The notes: generated by a model not told the origin, from the letters alone. A stretch of DNA of 64,000 nt from Coprococcus aceti (GCF_025567285.1 NZ_JAOQJT010000011.1:1-64000); one strand, 5' to 3'; counted from the first letter of the stretch, positions 1 to 8,377 are shown. Numbers and translations: made by a program.

Positions 1-119
1 GATCTTTGATATCATCTCTGATCCGACGTTCTTGAAATTCTTTTTTGGAATTTCAGGGTTGTCATGTTGTTAATTTTTCAAGGTTCTTTATGTTTTCGCC
101 TCTCAGCGACAACTTCTAT

Positions 120-148
120 ATGTTATCACATCTGAAGTTCTTTGTCAA
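120..148 (-). promoter_or_regulatory. Downstream promoter (P2) of the same probable rRNA operon
   Basis: The -35 TTGACA is at 143-148, followed by a 17-bp spacer and -10 TAACAT at 120-125. The upstream flank (A-rich, ending AAGTTGT before the -35) repeats that of the first promoter, so the two arose by duplication. The leader from about 110 to 1 has no reading frame and holds a hairpin with arms TGAAATTC/GAATTTCA near 30-53. Confidence 0.6.
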
Positions 149-217
149 CAACTTTTTTATCTTTTTTCAAGACCTTTTCGGTTGCTGATGTCCGACCTCT
201 TCGGCAACAACTTCTAA

Positions 218-246
218 ATATTACCACACCGAAGTGTGTATGTCAA
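218..246 (-). promoter_or_regulatory. Upstream promoter (P1) of a probable rRNA operon leaving the left edge
   Basis: On the minus strand there is a perfect -35 TTGACA (241-246), a 17-bp spacer and a -10 TAATAT (218-223), preceded by an A-rich tract. A second copy of the same layout lies about 98 bp downstream. Two tandem consensus promoters with a long untranslated leader running off the window at position 1 are typical of rRNA operons in Firmicutes. The rRNA genes themselves are outside the window, so the target is inferred. Confidence 0.6.
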
Positions 247-302
247 CAACTTTTTTCAGGTAATTTATAATCATGTCTCAGTGACATATCATGTTGTATA
301 CC

Positions 303-347
303 TATAAAAGCTGTCGTCTGCTGCCTGCTCATGCGACAGCTTTTATA
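303..347 (-). terminator. Hairpin, probable terminator of the Gfo/Idh/MocA gene
   Basis: A perfect 14-bp stem (TATAAAAGCTGTCG and its complement) encloses a 17-nt loop about 100 bp past the stop of the oxidoreductase gene. The A/T ends of the arms give short U runs in either direction. The rest of 248-446 shows nothing else recognisable. Confidence 0.5.
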
Positions 348-446
348 AGATACCACCACTGCAATCTTATGTCAAGGACTTTTTTTATTTATCTGACAAT
401 TGTGTGCAATTGTTCTAAACAGCCTCCCCTACATATGACAATCTAC

Positions 447-1418
447 CTATTCTTCCTCTGGATATGTAAATCGCCATGATCTTCTGAACTCTGTCATCAT
501 ATCCATGACATCCTTTGTATATTCCAGATACATATCTCCATCACCGGATATCGCACTCTCCATGTCCTGAAGCTCATACGCAAGGGCATCCGCATTTTCT
601 CCGGCTGCAACAGTCTCAGTTTTGCCTGTATCTGTGTATGTGACTTTCGCCTCCCACGCTCTTGGATACTCCATCACCTCTATATATCCGTTTTCACATG
701 ATACCATTCCACGTTTCGGCTGCTTCGAGTGAAGGGACAGCATAACGGTTGCCATCTGTCCTTCCTTATTCATAAGCAAAAGTCCTGCCTGCTCATCCAC
801 TCCAGTAGGCGCAGGCTTAACCTCTGAAAGAAGCTTGTCTGGCTTTGAGTCCATGAACCACCTTATAAATGACAGGGCATACACACCTATATCCAGCATT
901 GCCCCTCCCGCAAGGTTTCTGTTGAAGAATCGATTGTTCATATCATAGTCTTTGAAGCTTCCAAAGTTCATGGTTATGAGATTGACTTTGCCAAGTGCAC
1001 CCGAGCCCAGTAGCTCCTTAAGTTTTCTGTAAATAGGCATATGATAAATAGTCATCGCCTCTCCTATGATCACATTGTGCTGCTCCGCCAGTTCCAGCAT
1101 CTCTTCAAGCTCATCGCTGTTCAATGTTATAGATTTTTCCACAAGTATATGTTTTCCATTCTCTATCGCTCTTCTCATAAACTGTATGTGTGTATTGTGC
1201 GGAGTCGTTATATATATCACGTCCACTTCCGGATCCGTGAACATCTCATTGTAGTCTGAATAAACCTTACCTATGCCATACTTCTCAGCAAATGCCACCG
1301 CTTTGTCATACGTCCTGTTACCAACCGCATAAATGTTCCTGCCATTCTTTTTGAGTGCCACTGCCATCTCATTTGCAATAACTCCTGTTCCGAGAACTGC
1401 CCATTTGATATCTTTCAT
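447..1418 (-). CDS. Gfo/Idh/MocA-family NAD(P)-dependent oxidoreductase
   Basis: 323 residues, the usual size for the family. An N-terminal Rossmann fold is marked by GTGVIA at residues 9-14 and the family EKS motif near residue 93 (VEKSITLN). The C-terminal half fits the substrate-binding alpha/beta domain. These cytosolic enzymes oxidise or reduce sugars, inositols or their derivatives; the substrate cannot be told here. The start was set at MKDIKW because GGAGG lies 8 nt upstream. The gene overlaps the end of a truncated RpiR-type regulator by 4 nt, which suggests that regulator once controlled a sugar operon containing this gene. Confidence 0.85.
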   Translation of the reverse strand: MKDIKWAVLGTGVIANEMAVALKKNGRNIYAVGNRTYDKAVAFAEKYGIGKVYSDYNEMFTDPEVDVIYITTPHNTHIQFMRRAIENGKHILVEKSITLNSDELEEMLELAEQHNVIIGEAMTIYHMPIYRKLKELLGSGALGKVNLITMNFGSFKDYDMNNRFFNRNLAGGAMLDIGVYALSFIRWFMDSKPDKLLSEVKPAPTGVDEQAGLLLMNKEGQMATVMLSLHSKQPKRGMVSCENGYIEVMEYPRAWEAKVTYTDTGKTETVAAGENADALAYELQDMESAISGDGDMYLEYTKDVMDMMTEFRRSWRFTYPEEE

Positions 1419-1744
1419 GTCTGTTTCCTCCATATATAATTATGTATTTGGATTGTATATACACTTTTATTCGACAGTATTCCTCTCAGAGAACCTTCCA
1501 TACCATCCACAGATATATGTCCAGATATCTCTCCGTCATCCTTGGCATCCACGAGTTCTCTCGCCAGCGATATCTTGAGATGGTGAAATCCCTTCAGCTC
1601 TATTCGTTTGCAGAATCTCGACACCGAGGCCTCGCTGACACCGCACTCCTTTGCCAGCTCCCCGACTGTCATATCCACAACCTTCTTGGGATTCCTAACG
1701 ATATAATCGCCTATTTTCTTTTCTGTATCAAAGAATGAATCCAT
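1415..1744 (-). pseudogene. Truncated RpiR/MurR-family regulator (HTH domain only)
   Basis: Residues 1-90 match the N-terminal HTH_6 domain of RpiR regulators (TEKKIGDYIVRNPKKVVDM, then a helix-turn-helix with VSEASVSRFCKRIELKGF). Family members are about 280 residues and carry a C-terminal SIS sugar-phosphate domain. Here the family sequence stops after SLRGILSNK and 17 unrelated residues lead to a stop overlapping the next gene. The SIS domain appears to have been removed by a deletion that joined the HTH part to the oxidoreductase ribosome binding site. A shortened protein could still be made. The flank 1745-2057 holds only the terminator listed next. Confidence 0.65.
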
Positions 1745-1982
1745 AGATGCGCATATCTGATTTATAACTGATCCCTCTATATTTTCCTATTTTCTTTCTT
1801 CTTTCGAAAATAATCCATCATATAGTGTCTTCTATACAATGCCACTAATAGTTTTCTTAGTTAAATTTGTTTTCATATTTGTTGCAGACTTTAAATCTAT
1901 TTTCATGCCATTTACAACTCTACCATTCTTCTCCCATCCAGTCAAACAAATGTATTTTCACTTGAAACTCATTTATCAAATA

Positions 1983-2023
1983 AAAACAGAGTATCTGGAA
2001 CCCCTATCACGATACTCTGTTTT
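1983..2023 (-). terminator. Rho-independent terminator of the FAD-dependent dehydrogenase
   Basis: Arms AAAACAGAGTATC and GATACTCTGTTTT form a 13-bp stem 35 bp past the dehydrogenase stop, followed on the minus strand by a U-rich run. Confidence 0.75.
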
Positions 2024-2057
2024 GAATGACTTTCTTCTATATAAATATCTATTCGTT

Positions 2058-3431
2058 TTATTCGCCATGTGCAATATTTCTTGCTACGTATACACCGCTT
2101 GCAGATGCGTGTGAAAGGGAGTGTGTTATTCCGCTGCCATCTCCTATGATATACAGCCCCTTGTATCTTGTCTCAAGCTTATCATCTACTTCAACCTCCA
2201 TGTTGTAGAATTTGACCTCAACTCCATACAACAGTGTATCTTCATTTGCCGTTCCTGGGGCTATCTTATCAAGAGCGTAGATCATCTCGATTATTCCATC
2301 CAGAATTCTCTTTGGAAGGACAAGGCTCAGATCTCCCGGTGTGGCATTGAGCGTAGGTGTGATGAACGCTTCCTCTATCCTGCTCTGGGTGGAGCGCTGT
2401 CCCCTTATGAGGTCGCCAAATCTCTGCACTATTACTCCGCCGCCCAGCATGTTGCTGAGTCTCGCTATGCTCTCGCCGTATCCGTTGGAGTCCTTGAACG
2501 GCTCTGAGAAATGCTTTGCCACAAGGAGCGCAAAGTTTGTATTATCCGTCTGTTTTGCAGGATCCTCATAACTGTGGCCATTTACCGTTATGATTCCATT
2601 AGTATTCTCAGTAACCACGGCACCCCTTGGGTTCATGCAGAAAGTTCGCACCTTGTCTCCATACTTCTCCGTTCTGTATACTATCTTGCTCTCATAGAGC
2701 TCATCCGTCAAATGTGCAAATATAGCTGCAGGGAGCTCTACTCTGACTCCTATATCTACTCTGTTAGATTTTGTGGGCACATTAAGATCCTTGCACACTG
2801 TCTCCATCCATTTACTTCCGCTTCTTCCAACGGATATGATACATTTGTCACAAGCAAATGTACCCTTCTTGCAGCATACACTATATGTTCCATCGTCCAT
2901 CTTTTCCACCGTTTGTATAGGAGTGTCAAAATAGAAATCCACCTTGTCCTGAAGATATGCATACAGATTCTCTAGAACTATATAGTTGATGTCCGTGCCA
3001 AGATGTCTGACCGAAGCATCAAGCAGATGAAGCCTGTTCTGCAGACACACTGTCTTGAATCTTGTGCCGGCAGTGGAATAAAGCTTCGTACCCTCTCCGC
3101 CGTACTCCATATTGATATCATCCACATACTTCATGAGGTCTATGGCCTCGTTCTTGCCGATGTACTCATACAGACTTCCGCCAAAGTCATTTGTAATATT
3201 GTACTTTCCATCGGAAAATGCACCTGCACCGCCAAATCCACTCATGATCGAACAGCTATCACATCCCACGCAGCTCTTGATCTTTGTGCCGTCTATCGGA
3301 CATTTTCTTCTCTTAAGCTCATGTCCAGCCTCAAACACTGCAACCTTGAGATCCGGAGCCTGCTTTGTCAGCTCATATGCAGAAAATATTCCTCCTGGTC
3401 CTGCTCCAATAATTATCACGTCATACCTCAT
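2058..3431 (-). CDS. FAD-dependent dehydrogenase (COG2509-type NAD(P)/FAD oxidoreductase)
   Basis: 457 residues. The N-terminus is a dinucleotide-binding fold, MRYDVIIIGAGPGG, and the C-terminus holds a second FAD contact, GLYIIGDGSGITHS. Between them a cysteine-rich stretch around residues 45-60 (KCPIDGTKIKSCVGCDSC) and FGGAGAFSDGK are hallmarks of the uncharacterised COG2509 dehydrogenases. The physiological substrate is unknown. The start at MRYDV was chosen because GGAGG sits 9 nt upstream; an upstream extension has no ribosome binding site. It is a single-gene unit with its own terminator. Confidence 0.8.
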   Translation of the reverse strand: MRYDVIIIGAGPGGIFSAYELTKQAPDLKVAVFEAGHELKRRKCPIDGTKIKSCVGCDSCSIMSGFGGAGAFSDGKYNITNDFGGSLYEYIGKNEAIDLMKYVDDINMEYGGEGTKLYSTAGTRFKTVCLQNRLHLLDASVRHLGTDINYIVLENLYAYLQDKVDFYFDTPIQTVEKMDDGTYSVCCKKGTFACDKCIISVGRSGSKWMETVCKDLNVPTKSNRVDIGVRVELPAAIFAHLTDELYESKIVYRTEKYGDKVRTFCMNPRGAVVTENTNGIITVNGHSYEDPAKQTDNTNFALLVAKHFSEPFKDSNGYGESIARLSNMLGGGVIVQRFGDLIRGQRSTQSRIEEAFITPTLNATPGDLSLVLPKRILDGIIEMIYALDKIAPGTANEDTLLYGVEVKFYNMEVEVDDKLETRYKGLYIIGDGSGITHSLSHASASGVYVARNIAHGE

Positions 3432-3515
3432 ACGCGCACCCTCCAAAATCATTTTATATTTTTTGTAAAACCCTATCCATACTCTGTATCCACACACATA
3501 TTTTTACACAAAAAT

Positions 3516-3552
3516 ATAGTTGACCACGGCAATCCATGTCGTAGTCAACTAT
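3516..3552 (-). terminator. Stable hairpin, possible terminator of the XRE membrane regulator
   Basis: Arms ATAGTTGAC and GTCAACTAT, extended by an internal ACG/CGT pairing, are followed on the minus strand by ATATTTTTG. It lies 226 bp beyond the XRE gene stop, rather far for a terminator. The rest of 3432-3777 is AT-rich with no supported gene. Confidence 0.45.
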
Positions 3553-3777
3553 TATCGGTAGCTGGTAGATACGCCCAACCATATTATGGGCTTATACATA
3601 TATAATTGTAATTCTTTCGTCATAAAAAATGATTGCACTATTCATATTTACTATATCTCACGTAAAATATCTGTGCTCATGTGGATGCCACAAACTGATC
3701 GTCCACATTGCATCCTTAAAAATTATAGCATATTACATTTAGTTTGCGCAAGCTCAACCGTCGCAATGCTCATTATA

Positions 3778-4347
3778 TCATAACGATGCTATGATTGCCG
3801 CGATGAATGTTCCAAGCAGGAATAATATGCTTATTACCAAAAGCACTTTCATAAGCGTTCTTTTCCGCTTCCTCATGTTTTCTAAAACTCCGGTTGAATA
3901 GAACACCGCAACCAGCAACGCACCTATAGCAACTCCCATAAGCGTCCCCATCAAATAATCATAGACTGGAAGATTGTTATCTCTGCTGATCACCATCATC
4001 GTCAGTCCTGCAATGAGCGAAACCAATCCCACTATGCTGATTATACGCAATCTCATCAGCAATGTATTCTTCTCATTTTCTGCATAATCCGCTACAAGCT
4101 GCAATCGCTCTTTCTCTTCCTTATTCACGTCCTCACCCTTTCTTTCTCCATCAATGATATCCCTGATATCAACATCATAGAAATCTGCCAGCTCCACCAA
4201 AATACTGAGATCCGGCATATTGCTGCCTGTCTCCCACCTTGACACACTGCGGCTTGTTACTCCAAACCACTCTGCAAGTTGTTCCTGGGTAAACTGTTTT
4301 TCCTTTCTCAGTTCTCTTAGGAATGAACCGAACTTTTTCTGATCCAT
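3778..4347 (-). CDS. XRE-family regulator with C-terminal membrane segments
   Basis: 189 residues. Residues 5-62 form an XRE helix-turn-helix (FTQEQLAEWFGVTSRSVSRW). A charged linker follows, then three hydrophobic segments at roughly 102-122, 129-151 and 165-187, so the DNA-binding domain is tethered to the membrane. Such proteins are common in Clostridia and their signals are mostly unknown. The start at MDQKK has AAAGGAGG upstream. The gene lies just downstream of the original tuf terminator, so it is the host gene that followed tuf before the mobile elements inserted. Confidence 0.8.
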   Translation of the reverse strand: MDQKKFGSFLRELRKEKQFTQEQLAEWFGVTSRSVSRWETGSNMPDLSILVELADFYDVDIRDIIDGERKGEDVNKEEKERLQLVADYAENEKNTLLMRLRIISIVGLVSLIAGLTMMVISRDNNLPVYDYLMGTLMGVAIGALLVAVFYSTGVLENMRKRKRTLMKVLLVISILFLLGTFIAAIIASL

Positions 4348-4371
4348 ATCTGTTGCCTCCTTTCTATTGAA

Positions 4372-4410
4372 CATCAGCCCATTTTAAGTTGCCTTCGGCA
4401 AGGGCTGATG
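4372..4410 (-). promoter_or_regulatory. Hairpin in the 5' leader of the XRE membrane regulator
   Basis: Arms CATCAGCCC and GGGCTGATG are perfectly complementary and sit just before the ribosome binding site of the XRE gene, with an inner GCC-TTCG-GGC hairpin. It could be an operator for autoregulation or a translation-modulating structure. No U run follows, so it is not a simple terminator. Confidence 0.4.
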
Positions 4411-4545
4411 CTACATGTCAAGCTTTTGCTAAAAACTTGACACATTCATTGACAGAATAGTGTTTTTCGGGTGTTTTTTACAGGACATGATGCGGGAATT
4501 GGCTATTTTCAGCTAAATATGAGGTCAAAACCCATTTTCAAGCAG

Positions 4546-4581
4546 AAAAAAAGACCTCCGAGGGCGAACCCTCGAAGGTCT
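4546..4581 (-). terminator. Original chromosomal terminator of tuf, now 28 kb from the gene
   Basis: A 13-bp stem (AGACCTCCGAGGG pairing with CCCTCGAAGGTCT, one mismatch) has a UUCG tetraloop on the minus strand and a run of seven U. It lies 31 bp beyond the stop codon of the tuf tail at attL. Its position shows that tuf ended here before integration of the two elements. Confidence 0.85.
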
Positions 4582-4612
4582 GAAAATCCTTTATTTATGC
4601 GGTTTATCAAAG

Positions 4613-4670
4613 ATTACTCGATGATAGATGCAACTCTTCCTGAACCTACAGTTCTACCACCCTCACGGAT
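4613..4670 (-). other. attL: orphan tuf 3' end at the left end of element E1
   Basis: On the minus strand these bases encode IREGGRTVGSGRVASIIE and a stop, the C-terminus of EF-Tu, without the rest of the gene. The 14 bases at 4657-4670 are identical to codons in the full tuf gene (32455-32468), while the flanking bases differ. That core is the likely crossover region. The bases to its left are the host's original tuf tail and those to its right are E1. Confidence 0.85.
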
Positions 4671-4771
4671 TTGGTTATACCGTTTTCTTGGTCTTTAACA
4701 GTGTTTTATATGTAATATATGGCTTATTTTGCGTGATATGGTATGTCATTTTTGTGGTTGGCGGAGTTTTT

Positions 4772-4789
4772 GTTGCCAAAATGTTGCCA
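4772..4789 (+). repeat. Integrase arm-type site, left end of E1
   Basis: GTTGCCA occurs twice with an 11-nt period (GTTGCCA-AAAT-GTTGCCA). The same 18 bases with the same orientation occur at 18937-18954 near the other end. Paired subterminal direct repeats at one helical turn are expected of arm-binding sites for a tyrosine integrase's N-terminal domain. Confidence 0.6.
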
Positions 4790-4889
4790 AGAAGATTCCA
4801 CATGATATCTGGCAACCGATTCATAACCTCAAACCTGTTTTTAACAACTAAATTCTGAATATACACATAAACTAAGAAACCTATACTTC

Positions 4890-5471
4890 TTATATAGCTT
4901 TCGACAAACATTTTCTAAAGCCTAAAGTATCAGGATCTTCTTTTCTCATCAAATATACAGACAATTTTATAATAAAAAAGTAATAACCAATCTGATTTAA
5001 AGAGGCGATCCTTTTAATTTTTCCGTTTTCGATTCCCCCGCAAATCAGTTTCTTGTTATATGATGTCATCATATTAAAGCATACATATCTTTTACTCATA
5101 ACATTATCTGGTATATACATAAAATCAAACACCATATTCTTTTTCAATTCGACCAAATTTCCAGTAAATGAATCAATCGGAAAAACCGGAACCATTAATA
5201 TCTTATCCTTTTTATCTATATGACATGATGTAGATATTACCATAGCATCTGCAGTAAATATCATTTGTCTTCCATCCTCTTCAAAATATGTAAATGGCAC
5301 TTTTGAAATGATATCTCCTTGCGATAACTCAGGTAATAATGTTGATGTAAGATAATTAATTTGATGTCCGTCTTTCTCGAATTGTGAAATAGCATCTTTT
5401 GCTCCATCTCTAAAGTCAGGAGAGACCGATGGTAAAACGCTATCTACAAAATCAATAAATTCTCTTAACAT
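4890..5471 (-). CDS. Unknown protein, third gene of an E1 cargo operon
   Basis: 193 residues, not confidently recognised. Residues 45-105 read QGDIISKVPFTYFEED then MVISTSCHIDKKDKILMVPVFPID, which resembles the beta-barrel start of MazF/PemK-like proteins (GD near the start, then an IS-x-x-C strand and a conserved P). The C-terminal third is aromatic and basic. The ATG overlaps the stop of the preceding gene (TTATGTTAA), so translation is probably coupled. The operon and its AT-rich setting in a mobile element suggest a toxin or defence role, which is inference. Confidence 0.6.
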   Translation of the reverse strand: MLREFIDFVDSVLPSVSPDFRDGAKDAISQFEKDGHQINYLTSTLLPELSQGDIISKVPFTYFEEDGRQMIFTADAMVISTSCHIDKKDKILMVPVFPIDSFTGNLVELKKNMVFDFMYIPDNVMSKRYVCFNMMTSYNKKLICGGIENGKIKRIASLNQIGYYFFIIKLSVYLMRKEDPDTLGFRKCLSKAI

Positions 5472-5800
5472 AAAGAAAAGAAATCTATTCCTGTAGGTTT
5501 CGAAATAGATTGAATATATTGATCCACACCTTCAAGTTCTTCTTTTGTAGCGTCTCTCATTCCTCCAAAAGATTCTTCTGCCATTCTTTCAAGTCGTGTG
5601 CGTTCTTTATCAATATATATATTGTTTTGACTATATCCAACTATGCTGCTATTTTCGCTATTTCCAGGAGCGTCCACAAACAACTCATAATTAGGGACTT
5701 CATAGTTTCCAGATACGACTATGCTACTATTTCCAGCGAACGAAAAGGCTAAACCTATTACTGCAGCTGTTGCGCTTAGATTTTTGACAACATTTCCCAT
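5465..5800 (-). CDS. Small protein with an N-terminal hydrophobic segment, second gene of the cargo operon
   Basis: 111 residues, no recognised family. Residues 6-24 (NLSATAAVIGLAFSFAG) are hydrophobic enough for a signal peptide or a single membrane anchor. A Ser/Asn-rich middle is followed by a charged helix-prone stretch (DKERTRLERMAEESFGG). It starts one base after the stop of the upstream gene with AGGAAGGAG ahead of the ATG, and its own stop overlaps the next start. It is therefore co-translated with both neighbours. Confidence 0.6.
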   Translation of the reverse strand: MGNVVKNLSATAAVIGLAFSFAGNSSIVVSGNYEVPNYELFVDAPGNSENSSIVGYSQNNIYIDKERTRLERMAEESFGGMRDATKEELEGVDQYIQSISKPTGIDFFSLC

Positions 5801-5801
5801 A

Positions 5802-6533
5802 CTAATACGCTCCTTCCTCTAAAAGTCCTTTCAATTTGCTTTCCATTACAATCGTCATTTCCGTAATAATAGAATCTAACTTACTACTATCCGTTTTATA
5901 ATCATTGCAAGTATTATATCCATATCTATCATTTATATCAATCACCGCGCCTATAGATTCTGCCTCTTGATTATCTACTGATAAACTTCCAGCAGCATCA
6001 GTTTCTATTCCATTTTTGAACAATCTCGCATTCTGCAACATAATATTAACAAAAATATTATGTTTTTCAACAAATGTATATCTTATATTTAAATCATAAA
6101 TAGAGGAATAATCATTATTTTTCAATAAATTTCGTGCTAAAATTTGTGTTCCATCTCTCATGTACTCATCTAATAGAACTTCCGTTATAACGCCAATATA
6201 CTGATATTCATTATTGGTTAGAATATTCAAAAAAGAAAAAACAATTTTCATTTTCTGCTGAATATACTGCTCACACTTCTTCCAATCTTTTTCAAATCCA
6301 TCATTATAATTTATTTGCAATGTAGCAGCTATCGGCGATATGTTTAATTGCGAATGTTCGTTTAATGACTTTATAATAATTCTTGGTATTTCTAATGGAG
6401 CATCATCTGGTATAGGTAAAACTGTCGCCTCATTAAAATGATCTTTCAAAATATCCTCATTTATAAAATAATTTTTCTTAAGATTATCTACTCTCTTATA
6501 CTTTATCGAAATATAAGTATTTTTAATTAGCAT
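5802..6533 (-). CDS. Unknown protein (TIGR04255-like?), first gene of the cargo operon
   Basis: 243 residues from the ATG that lies 6 nt after GGAGG; an ATG two codons upstream touches the Shine-Dalgarno sequence and is less likely. The stretch PLEIPRIIIKSLNEHSQLNI around residues 50-69 and alternating beta-type segments recall the sporadic TIGR04255 family, whose function is unknown. No catalytic motif is visible. It opens a tight three-gene operon; 6534-6720 upstream is AT-rich and probably holds the promoter. Confidence 0.55.
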   Translation of the reverse strand: MLIKNTYISIKYKRVDNLKKNYFINEDILKDHFNEATVLPIPDDAPLEIPRIIIKSLNEHSQLNISPIAATLQINYNDGFEKDWKKCEQYIQQKMKIVFSFLNILTNNEYQYIGVITEVLLDEYMRDGTQILARNLLKNNDYSSIYDLNIRYTFVEKHNIFVNIMLQNARLFKNGIETDAAGSLSVDNQEAESIGAVIDINDRYGYNTCNDYKTDSSKLDSIITEMTIVMESKLKGLLEEGAY

Positions 6534-6720
6534 ATCCATCCTCCGTATGCATATCTCATTTTGCATATAATAATTCCATACTATTTTTCAAATTTATATT
6601 ACCATATATATTTTTTCAGGTCTAGCCTATAGTCATTTTTTTATATTCTATTTATCTACCAATTACTCCATAATATACAAATATTATTACTGTTTTTTCA
6701 CCATTTTAAATATAATTACA

Positions 6721-7251
6721 TTATAATTTAATTTTCGAACCTATAAGCCCTATAACTTTCCTTGCTATATATTCTGGGGACTTACTACTAGTATCTATCC
6801 TAATTGCATCCATGTAATTATCTTTCAAAAATTTGTCACAAATGCATATATTATCAAGTGAAAATTGCTTCATTCTCTCCTTATCATTAAGTATTCTATC
6901 TTCTGTAACGGTATCATCTGCTGTCAAAATAACATGCACTATATTGCACTTTTCAGACACGTAATCGAGGAGTTCTTCCTTACACACCTTATTTGATATA
7001 TTCATCGGAATAATCACAGTCTTATCATACGGTAATTCTTCTATTTCTCCCCTAAATTTATATATGAACCACTTGTTTCTGTTTATAGGAAATCCCGCCA
7101 ATATAAGTTTAGGGCATCTCTCTATATATTTATTAAACTCTATATCAGGATCGATGCATTCAATTTTTCCACATGTAATTTTTTGAACCATGTTTGCTAC
7201 AGTTGTTTTCCCTACACCATAAACTCCATTCATAAAAATAACATTACTCAT
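6721..7251 (-). CDS. TmrB-like P-loop ATPase/kinase
   Basis: 176 residues. Walker A is NGVYGVGKTT at residues 8-17, immediately after the first beta strand, as in small nucleotide/antibiotic kinases. The IIPMNISNK strand and the following VHVILTADDTVTEDRI region align with tunicamycin-resistance protein TmrB and related AAA proteins. It could phosphorylate a small molecule or act in resistance or defence; the substrate is unknown. It is a monocistron or the tail of the restriction operon, 91 bp after the DUF2971-like gene. Confidence 0.65.
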   Translation of the reverse strand: MSNVIFMNGVYGVGKTTVANMVQKITCGKIECIDPDIEFNKYIERCPKLILAGFPINRNKWFIYKFRGEIEELPYDKTVIIPMNISNKVCKEELLDYVSEKCNIVHVILTADDTVTEDRILNDKERMKQFSLDNICICDKFLKDNYMDAIRIDTSSKSPEYIARKVIGLIGSKIKL

Positions 7252-7342
7252 ACATTCCCTTCCTCGTATTATCTTTTTCCGTTTGATTCTGTATCGATCA
7301 CATTTTATGATATATGTCCACTCAGAAAATTTAACCTACCAA

Positions 7343-8377
7343 TCAATACATCAAGTCAAAGTTCTGTTCACAAACCTTTAAGCCATTTTGTTCTGCTAGC
7401 TTATATACAATCGTTTTTTCCTCATCAGAAGCACAATTATGCAGCATGATCAAATCAACTACATTATTAAAATCTAATCTATTGTCCAAAATTAACTCAA
7501 AACAATTTTTATTTCCAATTTTTACAAATTTGTCTTCAATCTCCTTATAAACACTATTTAAACGAACACTTTCTCTATGTAATAACTCCATACTCATATT
7601 TACAATATCATCTTCTGTACATATGCCTAACATTGAATAGTAATAATCTGATGCCAACGAACGTAAGCTAGTATTATCATTTAAATACATTCTTAATTTT
7701 ATCCTAGTTTCATGTTCGTAACTGTAAGAACTTTTCTTTAAGAATGCTCCATAGTCGAATATATTTTTTGCAAGTTTTTCAATATTATCACTAGTAACGA
7801 TCATTTTTGTTATAAAATCCGAAAAATCACTTACATATATCATAGGCATCACATCTGCATATAAATAATTCACATTTCTAAGCACACACTTACCATCATT
7901 GAGCACTGAAATATTCTTAAAAAAATTATTTTTGTATTTTATTATAATATTCCGTCCATATTTTTGATGGTATTCCTCAATCATTTTTTTATCATTATAT
8001 GTATTCGCAATACAGAGACAATATGTATTTTGTTGAAGCATAGATGCCGCTGCTAAGAAATTACAATATCGAATCATCCCCATTTCGTAAGTATAATATT
8101 CTCCAAATTTTATTTTGTTGTTTTTCAATATCAGTTTATATGCTTCTCTTATAGAATTTTCCTGTAACATCCAATCCTCAAAATAATTTTCAGTATCATC
8201 CCCAGTATCAGATAATTTCCAATCTATAGGATTTGTAAAATACATTTTTTTGCTTGATAACAATGATTTATACTCTTCCATGCCAACATATCGATAATAA
8301 GGTCTATCTAAGAATTGATCATTATGTTTATAATATACTTGCATTATATTTCGCATCATATCCTTGGCATTTTTCAA
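7343..8377 (-). CDS. DUF2971-like protein
   Basis: 344 residues. The N-terminus (YYRYVGMEEYKSLLSSKKMYFTNPIDW) and a central TYCLCIANTYNDKKMIEEY stretch match the layout of DUF2971 proteins, where a conserved aromatic/Asn-Pro motif is followed by a CxS/W-type strand. These are often found in defence islands and prophages, with unknown activity. The start is TTG, ten bases after AGGAGG. It begins 41 bp after the restriction-methylase gene and probably belongs to the same transcript. Confidence 0.55.
   Translation of the reverse strand: MKNAKDMMRNIMQVYYKHNDQFLDRPYYRYVGMEEYKSLLSSKKMYFTNPIDWKLSDTGDDTENYFEDWMLQENSIREAYKLILKNNKIKFGEYYTYEMGMIRYCNFLAAASMLQQNTYCLCIANTYNDKKMIEEYHQKYGRNIIIKYKNNFFKNISVLNDGKCVLRNVNYLYADVMPMIYVSDFSDFITKMIVTSDNIEKLAKNIFDYGAFLKKSSYSYEHETRIKLRMYLNDNTSLRSLASDYYYSMLGICTEDDIVNMSMELLHRESVRLNSVYKEIEDKFVKIGNKNCFELILDNRLDFNNVVDLIMLHNCASDEEKTIVYKLAEQNGLKVCEQNFDLMY

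Noticed and set aside
110..260. CRISPR-like repeats at the left edge
   Set aside because: Only two similar units occur, they are not spaced like repeats and spacers, and the shared bases are promoter elements.
4613..4670. A second tuf gene copy
   Set aside because: Only 18 codons are present here and at 19062, with unrelated DNA upstream; they are att-site tails, not gene copies.
4675..4911. A 78-residue gene at the left end of E1
   Set aside because: No ribosome binding site or family features; the frame covers the integrase arm sites and the att flank.
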